A stretch of 64,000 bases of DNA from Nymphaea colorata (lineage: Eukaryota; Streptophyta; Magnoliopsida; Nymphaeales; Nymphaeaceae). Below, in pieces: positions 10,950-22,583 of this stretch. The position numbers and the translations under genes are program-made. Location of the stretch: contig NC_045139.1 of NCBI RefSeq assembly GCF_008831285.2, positions 16,660,354 to 16,724,353 on the forward strand, read 5' to 3'. How positions within the stretch are numbered: the stretch's first letter is position 1; each line of letters starts with the position of its first letter. A model generated the notes under the pieces. The model did not search any database. It saw only the letters and a program-made list of their open reading frames with translations, and had not been told where the DNA came from.

Positions 10950-13447
10950 TTGCTTCCCACCTTTGCTTCCGCCTTGTTTTTGCAATAATATAATATCTGA
11001 TGCACAGGACGAGAAGAGAAATGTTGTGGGAAGAAACTATAAGGTTCTCTGGCATTGAGGAGTTCACCTGCTTAAGAGAATCATGGCGAAAAAGGTAGTC
11101 TTTTCCTCTTTGTAACTTACGCTTCCCCCAGTGTGATAGTAACATAAATTCATTCTTCCCTTGCTTCTATAGTTCTACTTGTAGCGCAATTTTGTTTTCT
11201 TATTTTTGAGTACAAGATATGATCGTAGGAAAATGTCTAGATGGAAATGTTTATATAATCTATATCATGATAGCTTTCGATTCATTCTTTTCATGGTTGC
11301 GAGATTATGTAAAGTAAATTTGCACTAGAATGGTCAACATTACCTGCATGGAAATGTTTCGCATGTGCATGCGTGTGCAGTGACTAGGTGCTTCTGGTGT
11401 ACCTATCCTATGATCGATGGTTATGTTTATTGAAAGGTGAACAAATGTCACAACTGTTCGGTTTCTTTTCTTTTTTTTAACGTTTCTATAGGAGAAACTG
11501 CCGTCAGCAGCATAAAACCCCCAAGGCCAATATCCTTACTCAGGTTCTTGCTTGCCTTGTGATCTGCATGGGGATATGATGCATCCTTTAGCTCGGTTGT
11601 CACTTTGCCACCCTTTACATATATCAAAGGAGTAACACGTAAGACCGTGACAGTGATAATGAGAATCGAACTTCAAACCCTTGAGTGTGAGCGGCTTTAT
11701 CACCTGAGCCCCTTGAGGTAGCAGTTGGTTACATTAAGTAGTTTCCTTCTCGAGTTGACAGTTTTGTTTTTCAGTATGATTGAATGGTTGAGAAGAGTGC
11801 ATATTATAATGCTCATATTCGATATTCGACAAATGCCAATCACGAGCTCATTGGGACTCCAAAATTAAAACCCACAAGACTGAACAGTTGTGACGTGTTC
11901 ACCTTTCAATGACCATTGCAATCGAATATCTTACAAACCGGTCTGGCTCATTGCAAATGTTTTTGACAACAAAAACAGTTATTTTCAGTAAAATATTTAT
12001 TAGCACGCCGGCTGTAGATTAAGCATTATATAAGTTGTGCTTTTATTTTGCTGGTTTTCCTTTTAGTACAAGGACTGTTGCTTTATGAAGCTTACTGGCA
12101 AAACATCCCTGCCTTGTAGTTTCACAAGTTTGTCATAATTATTTAATTTTTGAAACAATGTATGCTGCCATGGAGCCGACAAAATATAAAATAAAGATGC
12201 ACACAGTTCTTATAAACTATAAGGGTTTAATACGAAGAGATTTTTCCTTCAGTTTACAATATGAATTTTATAAAATGCAAACATAATATGTTGATTCATA
12301 GCATTTGACAAGTTCGATTAGTCAGTTTTGCAAAAGGTGAGCGGTAAATATGAATTTTATCTGCAAAGAAGATTATGAGGCAAATTCACCTTATTGCAAT
12401 ATTAACTTTCACGAAGAAGGGCAAACACAGTGTCGTCTTATCATATTATACTTGACAGCATTAACTTTATAGCCTTTTTTGAAAGATTAACAGACAGATA
12501 AGTACCACGTTAAAAAAAAAATGCAAATCATATACCAGTTTGTAATATGGTTGGTATGGATCATTTTGCAAAAATAATTACTGCGGATCTGAGCCGGTAC
12601 GGCGTTCACTTTGTTATGTTTAGTGACCCGAATCGGAACCCAATTAACGTTTGATGGAAGAATGATGGTCACATTGGCTTGGACATGCCATTGTCCTCCT
12701 CTGATCAAGGAAATCTCGGAAAACTTCTTTGTAAGATATTTATAAACGAGTTGCTATGATAGAAGTATTGAAACTTTGTAACTGCCCTTGAATTGAAAGA
12801 ATAATTGAGTCAAGTTACAAATAGAAAATCGAAAGTATAAACCATGGTAGTGAGAGCAAACTGACGGTCTCCATATTTAAGTTTCATACCAAATGTTCAA
12901 TTTTTCATTCGATGTTGGCAATGAAATTTACTGTCCGGAAGCGAAAAAAAATTCTTCTGCCAACTAAATTGTGTTGAACCGTATCTACTTGCAACCACAA
13001 CTGGATTCCCAAGATCGATCTTTTTCTATTATTTCATAAAATACCAAATAAGAAAATAATATTATTCTCATTATGGGGTAAGTCGGGTTACAGAGTAGAT
13101 CAAAATGTCTACAGCATCAACTGAAAATTTACCGCATGAAAGATCATCCAGAAAATTGAACGGTTGATTTTCACAATGAAGGTGCAGTCCCTCCATGGTG
13201 GAGACTTTGCATTTCAGAGTTGCATGAGCTCTACTTATCCATGTTATCCTTCCTGATCATAGTCCAAATTCAGCAGAACAATCACATATCAGCATACCAC
13301 AGTTGCAGAACTTGAAAATTCAAGACAACGAGCCCTTGGCATGATGACTCCTCCCTCTAGCAAACCCATTAAAGTATCACGATTTCTTTCTTGGTTTTTG
13401 CTCTAATCTTGTGAAAAAACAAACGCCAACATCCTCGGATACACACA
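10950..13447. other. Intergenic stretch between PRP40C and the PPR gene
   Basis: The first few hundred bases are the probable 3' untranslated region of the splicing-factor gene. A tRNA-like SINE head lies near 11655-11725. The rest (11800-13400) is AT-rich with no open frame that resembles a protein. The PPR gene runs toward this stretch, so the two genes are convergent and it holds both 3' ends. Confidence 0.6.
11655..11725 (-). repeat. tRNA-derived SINE head
   Basis: On the minus strand GGGCTCAGGTGATAAAGC (A-box-like, around 11693-11712) is followed about 30 bases later by GTTCGATTCTC (B-box-like, 11661-11671). This is the internal RNA polymerase III promoter layout of tRNA-derived SINEs. 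The body would extend to lower coordinates, perhaps to about 11500; I could not fix its ends or a target duplication. Confidence 0.5.
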
Positions 13448-14704
13448 CTATGCAGAGGCCACGGCTGATGATCCTCCGTCATCCTCCGTGAAACCAAGAG
13501 CAACTTCAAGTTTCCTCCACGCATTCAGAAATGAATCTTGGTACTTCTTCTTCATCTGCGCGATCACCGATTTCGCGTCGGCTTCTCTCGATCCCTTCGT
13601 CAATGCTTCCACGAAGATCTTCATGGTTCCGAAATCAGGAATTCTATCCCTCCTAACGCTCTCTTTGTAGACCTTCATGGCGGACTCCAGATCACCACCC
13701 TTACACAAAAAGAACAACAATGTCCTAAACGTCGCCGCATTGGGGTGGCACCCTTTTCCCCTCATCTGCCTATAGACCTTCTTCCCCTCCTCATAGTTTC
13801 CACTCTTGCAGTAAGAGGTGAGAAGGAAATTGTAGCTAACGACGTTAGGCTTCAACCCAAGACGTTCCATTTCCTCAAGCAGCTTCAGAACCTCCTCTGG
13901 CTTGCCATTGTGGGCGACGTTCAATATTTTAGCGTTATACGCCGTGGAATCGATCAGAGAGCCTTCTTTTTTCCGCATCAAATCCCAAATTTTGTCGCCC
14001 ATTTTTTCGTTTCGCTTCTTGTAGAAGCCGTCGAGGATCGTCGTGTAGGTGACTCCGGTGACTTCTATCTCCTTCTCCTCCATCTCCTTCAGGAGATCGT
14101 AGGCCTTCTCCGGCTTGCCCTTTTCACATAAAGCCTTCGCGAGGACTCCGTACGATACTTTATCCGGCGAGATCTCCGGGTACCTTGAAGGAATGTCGTG
14201 AAAGAGATCCGGCACCTTGTCGAATCGCTTCGCCTGGACGCAGGCGGCGAGCAACGCGTTGAAGGCGGCAAGGGAGGGGCGGACCCCAAGCCCCTCGAGC
14301 TCGTCGAAAGACCGGACAGCGTGGTCGACCATACCGGCCTTGCCATACGATATGATAAGCCCCGACAGGAAGGCCTCTGGGTTCGCCGTCTGCGGGTGGT
14401 GCTTCTTCATCCCCTCCAGGAAGGCTTCGACATCAGAGGAGCGCCGGTACTTGGCGAGACGCCGGACGGCGATGTCGCGAGCGTGGCGGCCGGCGACGGA
14501 GGTAGTGGCAGTGAGGCTTTCGGCAAGAGGACTGACCAGGCGGACAATGGCATCGGGGTCCTGCTCGGACTTGATCTTGGTCCGGATCAATGACGCCGAA
14601 ATCGATTCAGACGGTGGTGGTGGCGGCGGCAGCGGCGCAGCCGCATGGGAGGAGAAATGGCGGTGGAAATTGAGGACGCAGCGGCGTCGGAGGAAGGAGG
14701 CCAT
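13448..14704 (-). CDS. Small mitochondrial pentatricopeptide repeat (PPR) protein
   Basis: Intronless, 418 residues. The N terminus (MASFLRRRCVLNFHRHFSS) is Arg/Ser-rich without acidic residues, as expected for a mitochondrial presequence, and is followed by a Pro run. From about residue 115 on come P-class PPR motifs of about 35 residues, for example VSYNFLLTSYCKSGNYEEGK and VSYGVLAKALCEKGKPEKAY, and a conserved tail SFLNAWRKLEVALGF. Sequence and length fit the Arabidopsis At4g36680/At2g18520 group, related to the mitoribosome-associated PPR336 proteins (from memory). Family role: sequence-specific RNA binding in organelles; the target here is unknown. No DYW or E domain, so editing is unlikely. 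The coding region is clearly more GC-rich than its surroundings. Telo-box motifs lie 79-93 bases upstream of the ATG. Confidence 0.92.
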   Translation of the reverse strand: MASFLRRRCVLNFHRHFSSHAAAPLPPPPPPSESISASLIRTKIKSEQDPDAIVRLVSPLAESLTATTSVAGRHARDIAVRRLAKYRRSSDVEAFLEGMKKHHPQTANPEAFLSGLIISYGKAGMVDHAVRSFDELEGLGVRPSLAAFNALLAACVQAKRFDKVPDLFHDIPSRYPEISPDKVSYGVLAKALCEKGKPEKAYDLLKEMEEKEIEVTGVTYTTILDGFYKKRNEKMGDKIWDLMRKKEGSLIDSTAYNAKILNVAHNGKPEEVLKLLEEMERLGLKPNVVSYNFLLTSYCKSGNYEEGKKVYRQMRGKGCHPNAATFRTLLFFLCKGGDLESAMKVYKESVRRDRIPDFGTMKIFVEALTKGSREADAKSVIAQMKKKYQDSFLNAWRKLEVALGFTEDDGGSSAVASA

Positions 14705-14782
14705 CTCCGGAGCAGAGGGAAGGAGAGAGAGGAAGACTGGCCCTTACTTTACTCTGCCATTTGAGAATGGGGCCTTGGACAT

Positions 14783-14797
14783 TAGGGTTTAGGGTTT
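14783..14797 (-). promoter_or_regulatory. Tandem telo-box upstream of the PPR gene
   Basis: Read on the minus strand this is AAACCCTAAACCCTA, a double telo-box about 80 bases upstream of the PPR start codon. Telo-boxes are known in promoters and leaders of plant genes for translation and organelle biogenesis. Confidence 0.55.
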
Positions 14798-15383
14798 AAG
14801 AGTTACACAATATTTTAGCTCCGTTCTCTCTTTCTTTGAAGCTCACCTCTTACCTCTTAACCTTTTTAGAGCCGAGTTCAGTTTAACTGTTGCGCGTTGT
14901 AGTTACACTTAATATATATACTTCAAACACGAATGAATATTCAAAATACATCTAATATATTTTCCATTTCTTATTTTTTTTTTCTCATTAAGATGTCAGC
15001 TCATGAACACCACCTGAAGAAAATATAAACTTGATTTAGAGTTTTCAACTTGAAATCTACCACCTGCTCTCGAGCATGTAATTATTTCTTGAAGCATTCT
15101 TATGTGCGTTGATTGTTTTTTAATGCGAAACATCTAATCTAATGCAATGCACTTGATGCAATAAAGCATGTAGTACTTGCAAGTTGCATCAAACATGTAA
15201 TGCCAACTTAGGAAACATATTGTGCCATCATGGTAAGTATTACAGCAATAGTTTTTAAGACTCCCAATATGACAATGCAACCTATCATCAACTTCCTGGT
15301 TCTAGCGATAGCGCTTGAAGACACTCAATGTGTTTCTTCTCCAACATCTCATAAACTTTCTCATTCTAAACTTAAGATTATTA

Positions 15384-15596
15384 GGTCTTGTTTGGCAATA
15401 GAAACAGTTTGTTAAAGACAAATTTTCTTAAATACTCCAAAAGGAAATTTTTATGGGCCAATTTGCTAATGGAATAGTTTGTAACTATTTTATGAATCTA
15501 AGTAAAGGTTGAGGTAGATTTATAAAACACTTTTTAAGATGTTTTATGAACCTATCCTAATCTTTAGGTCATATTGTTTTGTTTGCCAAACAGGTC
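15384..15596. mobile_element. MITE-like element with GTTTGGCAA inverted ends
   Basis: The left end GGTCTTGTTTGGCAA and the inverted right end GACCTGTTTGGCAA are imperfect inverted repeats about 213 bp apart, with AT-rich filling. The CTTGTTTGG end resembles PIF/Harbinger MITEs. The flanking TTA on the left is not matched on the right, so ends and class are uncertain. Confidence 0.45.
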
Positions 15597-17487
15597 AAAA
15601 CAGCTACTGGGCACAAAGTGGATTGTGACTTTGGATCCAATCCAATATACCCATCCAAATAGAATCAACTAAACCATAACTAAGTTGCTTGCGTCATTTT
15701 GGATTCGATTGCTCATGGAATTTAGGTTCCCAGTTCAACCTGAGCAAAGCCTGATACATTTACTTGTGTAAGAGTCGGATCTTAAACTAATTAGATCCGG
15801 TCTTATTTCAACAAATCAAATTCCAGTCCGAGACGAGTGCCAAATCCTATAGGTCAGATTCAAGTATGACTTATTGTGCAAGCCTGTTCATCCAATTTGG
15901 AGTCGGATTCGGTTCGGGTTTAAGTATCAAAACCTTGCCTCTCAAAATTATGGATCTGTTGTTGGATCCGGATTTGCAGAATAATGCTCGATACAAAATG
16001 GAAAGCCAGGACATTGGTACAAGTCGACATGATCCGATCCATTTTGGTGGCGAACAGTGGCGTCCTCGTGAACTATTCTCCGTTGACAGGTATTACAGTA
16101 ATCCGTCGGCCTCCAAGGCCGCGTTATTTCGCGTAAAAGGGCTACTCTCCTTCTTTCTTCTCCAGATCGCTCTCACGAACAATTACGGTTTTGTCCTCTC
16201 TGCGTATGCGCCGGAAGTCCTCCCTTTCGTCGCCGGAATTCATCGAGCGTTCGGGCTTCTCCGTCTTATTCCTCCGATATCTGAGACTCTGAGTCAGTTC
16301 AATCTCTACCGTCCTTTCGCATGTTCCGTCTCTACCTCCTCTCCCGTCCCCCCTCCTCTCTCTCGTTCTTTATATTTTCCTGTAAAAACTGAGCAACTCG
16401 GGTAGAGATGCGGTTTTAGGATTTTACTGCTTTCAATATATGGATCCTAGTCTCAGATTGGATTGTCTTGGGGGTTTTGTTGGTAGGTTTCCTTGGTCAT
16501 GTGCGCTTTTTGTTTGCGCCTTGTGGCAGGTTAGGGTTTACCTTCTCTTTGGTAGTGAAAATGTTGATTGAATTATGATGTCTGACACTAGTTGACAATG
16601 CCCCCTTATGTTTTTAATGTGTTTGAATTTGAGAGAAGAAACCATTTTTCTCAATGTTTTTGGACCAGTCAGTAGAAATCAATAGAAAGCTAAATTTCTT
16701 GTTATTGTAAGCAAGTAAGCATTGTTTAATGTGTAAATTTGTGGGCATTTATTCAACCTCATAAAACTTGCTTCGTCATTATCATCGATCCTGATTCAAG
16801 TCTCTAGCATCATGCGTTGGAATCGTCTTTTTTGCTCAAACTAGGGAGGTTATTGCGTCGAAATTCTCAGAGCTCTCAAAATTTCTGGATATCCCTCTAG
16901 ATTGTTGGTTTTGCATCTCATACCTGTATTATGAGGGCTTCAGATTAGTTCCTTGGTATGCAGCTCTTTAATAACTTCTCCATTGAACTGACAAATCACT
17001 TGATGTTGGCGTGCTAATCGGATACTGCATACGTTGAGCTTCGTTGCTCGATCAGATAAGTCGTGCATGTTTTATGGTTTTGCGTCGTAGTATTCGTCGC
17101 TTGATGTCCGTCAACGTTATTGCAGTAGAAGGGTTTCTGAAGATAACACAGAGCTGTCATGAGCCACCCACTAGGGAAAGAGTCTATGTTTGATTCTCAT
17201 GTGGTCGTGAAGAATTACACTTTATCACAATTGCCAATCTGTGCTTACCTATAATGCTGCAAAAATTTGTCTGAGCTGTTAACTGGATGCTGGTTAGGTT
17301 GAAACATGGGAACCGTTGCATGGCAGTGAAACATGATCTGTATAAATATCCATATATTTGTGTGTGTGTGTGTGCGCGCTTTTTTATGCTTATGGTTTTT
17401 CAGATTATTGGGGTAAAATATTTATATGCATTACAATTGTCAACAGGTCGTCTCCAAATTTCATGACTCTGGAGAGACTCATATAAA

Positions 17488-20400
17488 ATGGCAGGCCATA
17501 TGGGAAAGGCAGCCCCCTCCACTGGTTCAGTTTATGTGTGTGACTTGCCGCCAGGGACCGATGAGAATATGCTGGCAGAGTTCTTTGGTACAATAGGTCT
17601 GCTGAAGGTATCATTCCATCTGGTTTGCTTATTAAAATTGATGATGGCAGCATGTCAATAATTACAGTACTGTTAAAGTATCTAATAATATAGGTCTCTT
17701 TGTTTCCAAAAAATCTTGCAGAAGGACAAAAGAACAGGTCGTCCCAAGATCTGGTTATACAAGGACAAAGTGACCAATGAGCCAAAAGGTGATGCTACGG
17801 TAACATATGAGGACCCACATGCAGCATTGGCAGCAGTTGAATGGTTTCATGACAAGGATTTCCATGGAAGTAGAATTGGTGTGTTTATAGCCGAGTCTAA
17901 AAGCAAGGAACCTGAGGTAGTTGTAAATGGAGTGGGTGCTGAGCTAGGGGAGGATGGTACAGATCCCAATGAAGGGGCTGGAAGAGGCAGAGGAAGGGGT
18001 GATGCTTCAGCCAAAGCATGGCAACAAGATGGAGATTGGATGTGTCCAAATACAAGGTCTGTGATGTGATATTGGTGAGCAGCCCTTTCTTTGACTTAAA
18101 GTTTTCTCTCTTCATGAAAAGTTTAATGGCTTTGTATATGAGATTTAATGTTCTTTTTTTTTTGTCTAACATTTGTTTTAAGCAGCTGTGGCAATGTAAA
18201 TTTTGCATTTCGTGGTGTCTGTAATCGTTGTGGAACTGCCCGTCCTGCTGGTAGCTCTGGCACAGGTACTGGAGGTGGTGGTCGTGGGAGGGGCCGAGGT
18301 GCCAGTGATGCAGGTGGCCGTGGTCGTACAGTTGGTGGTCCTACTGGACTTTTTGGTCCAAATGACTGGCCGTGCCCTATGTAAGCCCTTTCTTTCAATT
18401 TTCTGCCTTAAGGTTCATCCACTGGTTTTCCATTTTCCAAGGGATTGGAGAAAAGGAAAAATGAAAAAAAAAACACCAACCTGTTTCAGTCTATACTGTA
18501 ATTTGTTGCTCATTGTTCTCCCTCATATCACTATTGCCTCTTCCTGTATATCCTTGCACATAGCACGCTTCACACACATTTAAGGTGATTGCTAATACTA
18601 TTTTGCTCTTTCCCTTTTTGAGCCTTTTTTTTTATGGTTGAACTGTAATCCGTTAGTTGCTTTGACTTGTAACTTTCCATTAACCTGGTGAACGCATATT
18701 GCATTTCATGTGATAACGATGGTACGATTAATCAATCTCAAGTATTTTTACTAAAATTTGCTGACTTGCTGGGGCCCCTAAAGATGGAATTCTGAATATA
18801 TGTTGTGCATCTTTTTCTGTGTACTCTCTTATTATCTTCATAAAAAAATTTGACTTGCATATTATTTGAAGAAGGTTCAAAAGCTGATGGAAATTTGTTA
18901 ATGCATGTTTCTGACTGAAATGACTGCATAGAGGTGTGATTGCATTTGCCATTCTTAAAATAGTTGATGCTGTGTTGTACTACATGCATTAACATTTCTT
19001 TGACTTTATTATGAACATAGTTTTTTACTTGCTTAATCTGCTGCATATTCGTTTCTTATGCATCAGATTGCTTTTTTTCAGGTGTGGAAACATCAATTGG
19101 GCAAAACGCACGAAGTGCAATATCTGTAACACCAACAAGCCTGGCCATAATGAAGGTGGTGTTAGGTGAGGTTTAAGTAGTACACCGTTTTATATGAATG
19201 AATGTCCAAAATTAGTTTCTAGATCTGGTCATTGGAAAAAAATAATTGTGCTTCTAAATGTAACTCCATAAATCGCTACTGTTAGTATCCCAAAACTATT
19301 GTAGTGGACTTGTCATAATATGTACAACAGTTTGTTGCCCAGTTGTAGAAGGTTGTCCCATCTGTGCCATCTATGCAGCAAGATCTGAGAAAACAATTGC
19401 TGGCATTGCATAAGGAAAGGATGGCAGGATTTGATGCATTAAACTGTATTTCTCAACTTCTTATTGATGAAGAGGGGAAAAAAAAATCTTGGAGTAGTCA
19501 TCCTGTCATCACCTTTACACATCTTATTTTCTACCTTTGCTAAGCAATCAAATATTTCTTTGTCACCAGAGGAGGACGTGGAGGAGGTTACAAGGAATTA
19601 GATGAAGAAGAAATTGAGGAAACAAAACGAAGGCGTAGAGAGGCTGAAGAAGTATGTCTTTCCCTTAGCATGTGCAGCACATTAGAAGTGGGCATGTTAC
19701 TGATCTTATTTTCTTTTCAGGATGATGGTGAGATGTATGATGAGTTTGGGAATCTCAAGAAGAAGTTCCGTGCCAAGACACAACAAGCAGAGACCACACA
19801 ATCACTTCCAGGTTCAGGACGGGCTGGATGGGATGTCGAGGAGCTAGGTATGCCAGAACAGGATACAGAACAATTGCAATTTACATGTTTTATGAGTGAT
19901 AACAATATTAGCTGATTTACTAAATCTGCTCTTTTATTGTGATTTTCGACAACCGATAGAATTTTGAAGAAAAAATGAGATTTTCAGGAAAAATTATTAA
20001 TTTGAAAAGATCATGTTCTTCTTGTGATATCATCCTGATAAATGCAATTCCTTTGGCTTTTTAGTCATTTATAATTTGTTTATAATTTTCAAGATAAGAA
20101 CAACATTTTTCTTGGTGTCTTTGCATCATCTGTATTTTTTATTTTTCGTATCTGGTATATATGCCAATATTTCTTTTCTTTTCCCTCAAAAAACTAAAAG
20201 GCTGTAAAAACTCCTGAGGTTTTGCCTCTCTAAGAGTTTCTTTCGGAAATGATGCTTCTGATATAGTTCTTCATTTAAATATTATAGTCTTCTTGAGCAG
20301 ATTGCGTAAGGCATTGATGAAACCACTGCTTTTCGAAAAAAAGGAGCAAAAAACAATTGTTTATGTAATAGCTGCTTGAGAAAGAACACAAGTTCACTCG

Positions 20401-21189
20401 ACTTGAAATAGTGAACAACCAGCTTGCAAGGAGGGAGCATGTATTGTAGGTTTTAGTTACAAACTAAAAATCTGTTTGGAAGTTGTATTTACCAATCTGT
20501 AGCTACTAATTAGCATGGGTTACATGTCAAGCAGTTTGTAAAGAAGAATGATGGCAGAGACAAACGTTATAAAAAGAAAATAAGGATATTGAAATTCATC
20601 TGATTTGGGTGGGCATTTGATTAGATAACAGAGCTTTTAAAAGCTTAACGAGAGAGTGCAAAATTGATGGTAGAACAGTGTTTAAAATAGATTCGGTCTT
20701 GCATCTTGTTTCCCAAATGATTATGGAGTTGTTCCGTTTTGTTCATTACTGTTGGTGACTCTTGGGTTCAGAATGGAACTATTTGTGAGAGAAAAGGTCT
20801 CCTATACCATCGTAGATTTCTCAATTTTTTTTCTTGTTCATATTCCTTTGGAAAGTACACAGTCTTATTGTAATGAAGATTATATTACTTAAAACGTCTT
20901 CTTTGCGGTTGTGATGTTGCTAGGCATGGTGGAAAGGAATAGTAAAGAGAGAGGCAAAGATAGAGGAAGGGACCATAGTGAAAGGGAGAGCAGCAGAAGC
21001 AGAGAAAGAGATGCATACAATCATGAGAAGGATCGTCGAAGGAGCTGGAGTCGAGAAAGAGACCGGGAGCGTGAGAAGGACAGAGGCAGGGATAGAGATC
21101 GTGATTATGACCGTGGGAGAGACAGAGGTTACGAGTATGATATTGACAGAGTACGAGAACATGGGAGAGATCGGGACCGCTATCGGTGA
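17488..21189 (+). CDS. TAF15B: TAF15b-like RNA-binding protein (RRM plus two RanBP2 zinc fingers)
   Basis: Seven coding exons: 17488-17607, 17722-18056, 18186-18380, 19082-19165, 19570-19651, 19721-19847, 20924-21189; 402 residues. Domains: an RRM (about 14-98, SVYVCDLPPGTDENMLAEFF ... KGDATVTYEDPHAALAAVEW), a Gly/Arg stretch, RanBP2-type finger 1 (DWMCPNTSCGNVNF...CNRC), a GGRGRGRG linker, finger 2 (NDWPCPMCGNINW...CNIC), the conserved block EDDGEMYDEFGNLKKKFRAK, and a C-terminal tail rich in alternating Arg with Asp/Glu/Ser. Each finger shows the four Cys. This is the plant TAF15/TAF15b architecture of the FET family: a TFIID-associated nuclear factor linked to transcription, RNA processing and, in Arabidopsis, flowering and immunity. 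The start follows the leader-intron acceptor directly. The last intron (19848-20923) is the longest. Confidence 0.93.
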
Positions 21190-22583
21190 AATGGCTCATC
21201 TTGCTCTTTGTGCAAGTGATCTAGCCTCTTTCCTTGGTGCTGAGCTGCAGGTTGTTAGAGAACTTATTCAATAGGTGAGTTATGCCTTTTGATGTTTCTG
21301 GCTTTTCTGGTGAATATGTTGTTGGAAGTTGAAGAGGAACTTACAACCAGAAGTTTTTCAATTTTCTCCTTATTTATGAGAACTTGTCTAAGCGAGAGGC
21401 ACCATAGTTTTGCTTGGTATTTTGAGATATGTGATTCATTTTCGTGGATAATATCCGAGCTATGTGATTTGGATTATGGAAAGTTGCCAATGCATTTTGG
21501 TTCTTCTGGTCTTTTGGGAATTAAATTGTTGATCGTATAATGAATTATGGTCATCTCAGCATTGTAAGTGCTATCTGGGTATCTTGGTCACTTTTGATGG
21601 CAAATCTGCTACGGTACTTTCCTCTTTTTGGGCTGGTTTAGTGATGTTCGTAAGTTCCTGTGGTTTCATATTTGGTATAACTTGAAAAGCTGTGAAGCTT
21701 CTTGCTTTTCTTCTGATGTTGCCATCAGCTACTACTTGGTAGATTAGATAGTTCGTTTCCTTAGGTATGACCTGCGGAAACTTGCAGGAATTGGTGTGAT
21801 CTCCGTACACACGGTGTCTGTGCAAAAGGTTGGATTATTTGGCATGCTTTGCATCTTTCTCAAAGGAAACTGTCTAAAATATTTGAAAACTTTCGTTTTT
21901 TTTGGTTAAGAAGCAAAAACCTACACGTGACTAAAAATCTTGATTGCATCTTAATTATATGGAAATAAGAAATCTGGTTGATATTTTGAGACAACGGTTG
22001 ATAAATAACCGTACGCAACCTAGAGGATCAAAGGGTCAAGCAACTTCATAAAACTGAATTAGTTGTTGCCTAGTTGCTTGCTTATGCGAACTTTTATTGC
22101 ATGGATGATCATTCAGAATTTTTTATCGTACGACTTAATATTGCGTTTCATATGTCAATTCTTCCATCAAACTAAACTCCTTCTGGCTTTTTAAATTCTT
22201 AATTTTCCTTCAACTCTCCTTCTTCCTTTCTCCTTAAACATATTATTTTCTAACTACCCAGATGTATTTAGTTGGCCAACTCAGCACGTGCCGTAGGCTT
22301 CGATCCTTCTCAATGAAATCTCTCAAAAAATATTGAAACTTCTCCGTGGACTACATCCAAAGATTTGTTACTATGGATTAATCACAGTCATCTAAGATTT
22401 TAACACAAAATTTTACATTGATTACGCGAGGCTGTAAAAGTACTACTATGTCAGGGAAGCCTAAGACACTATGTTGCTTAGGAGCCACTCCTATTGGCAA
22501 CTAGCTCATACAATAGCGGCCAATTATTTCCTTCAGAACTGTTTTCATACTGATGAACAGACCATACAATAAGAACCAAATGT
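21190..22583. other. Convergent 3' flanks of TAF15b-like and SSL genes
   Basis: This holds the 3' untranslated regions of two genes running toward each other. The sequence is AT-rich; I see no further gene, repeat array or clear transposon. Confidence 0.6.

Larger units (their letters stand above)
14705..17487. other. Divergent promoter region and 5' leader of the TAF15b-like gene
   Basis: The PPR gene leaves to the left and the TAF15b-like gene to the right. A MITE-like element sits at 15384-15596 and a GGATCC/GATTCGG-rich repeat at 15600-15990. A CT-rich, more GC-rich stretch at about 16080-16380 looks like the first leader exon. It is followed by a probable leader intron ending in CAACAG at 17446, 41 bases before the ATG. 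The open frame at 15866-16405 crosses the repeat and leader and resembles no protein I know. Confidence 0.5.

Noticed and set aside
13538-14792. Long plus-strand open frames (197 and 191 codons) antisense to the PPR gene
   Set aside because: They are shadows of a GC-rich coding region on the other strand and resemble no protein.
15866-16405. 179-codon plus-strand frame before the TAF15b-like gene
   Set aside because: It runs across a dispersed repeat and a CT-rich leader, has no known motif, and the TAF15b-like protein starts normally at 17488.
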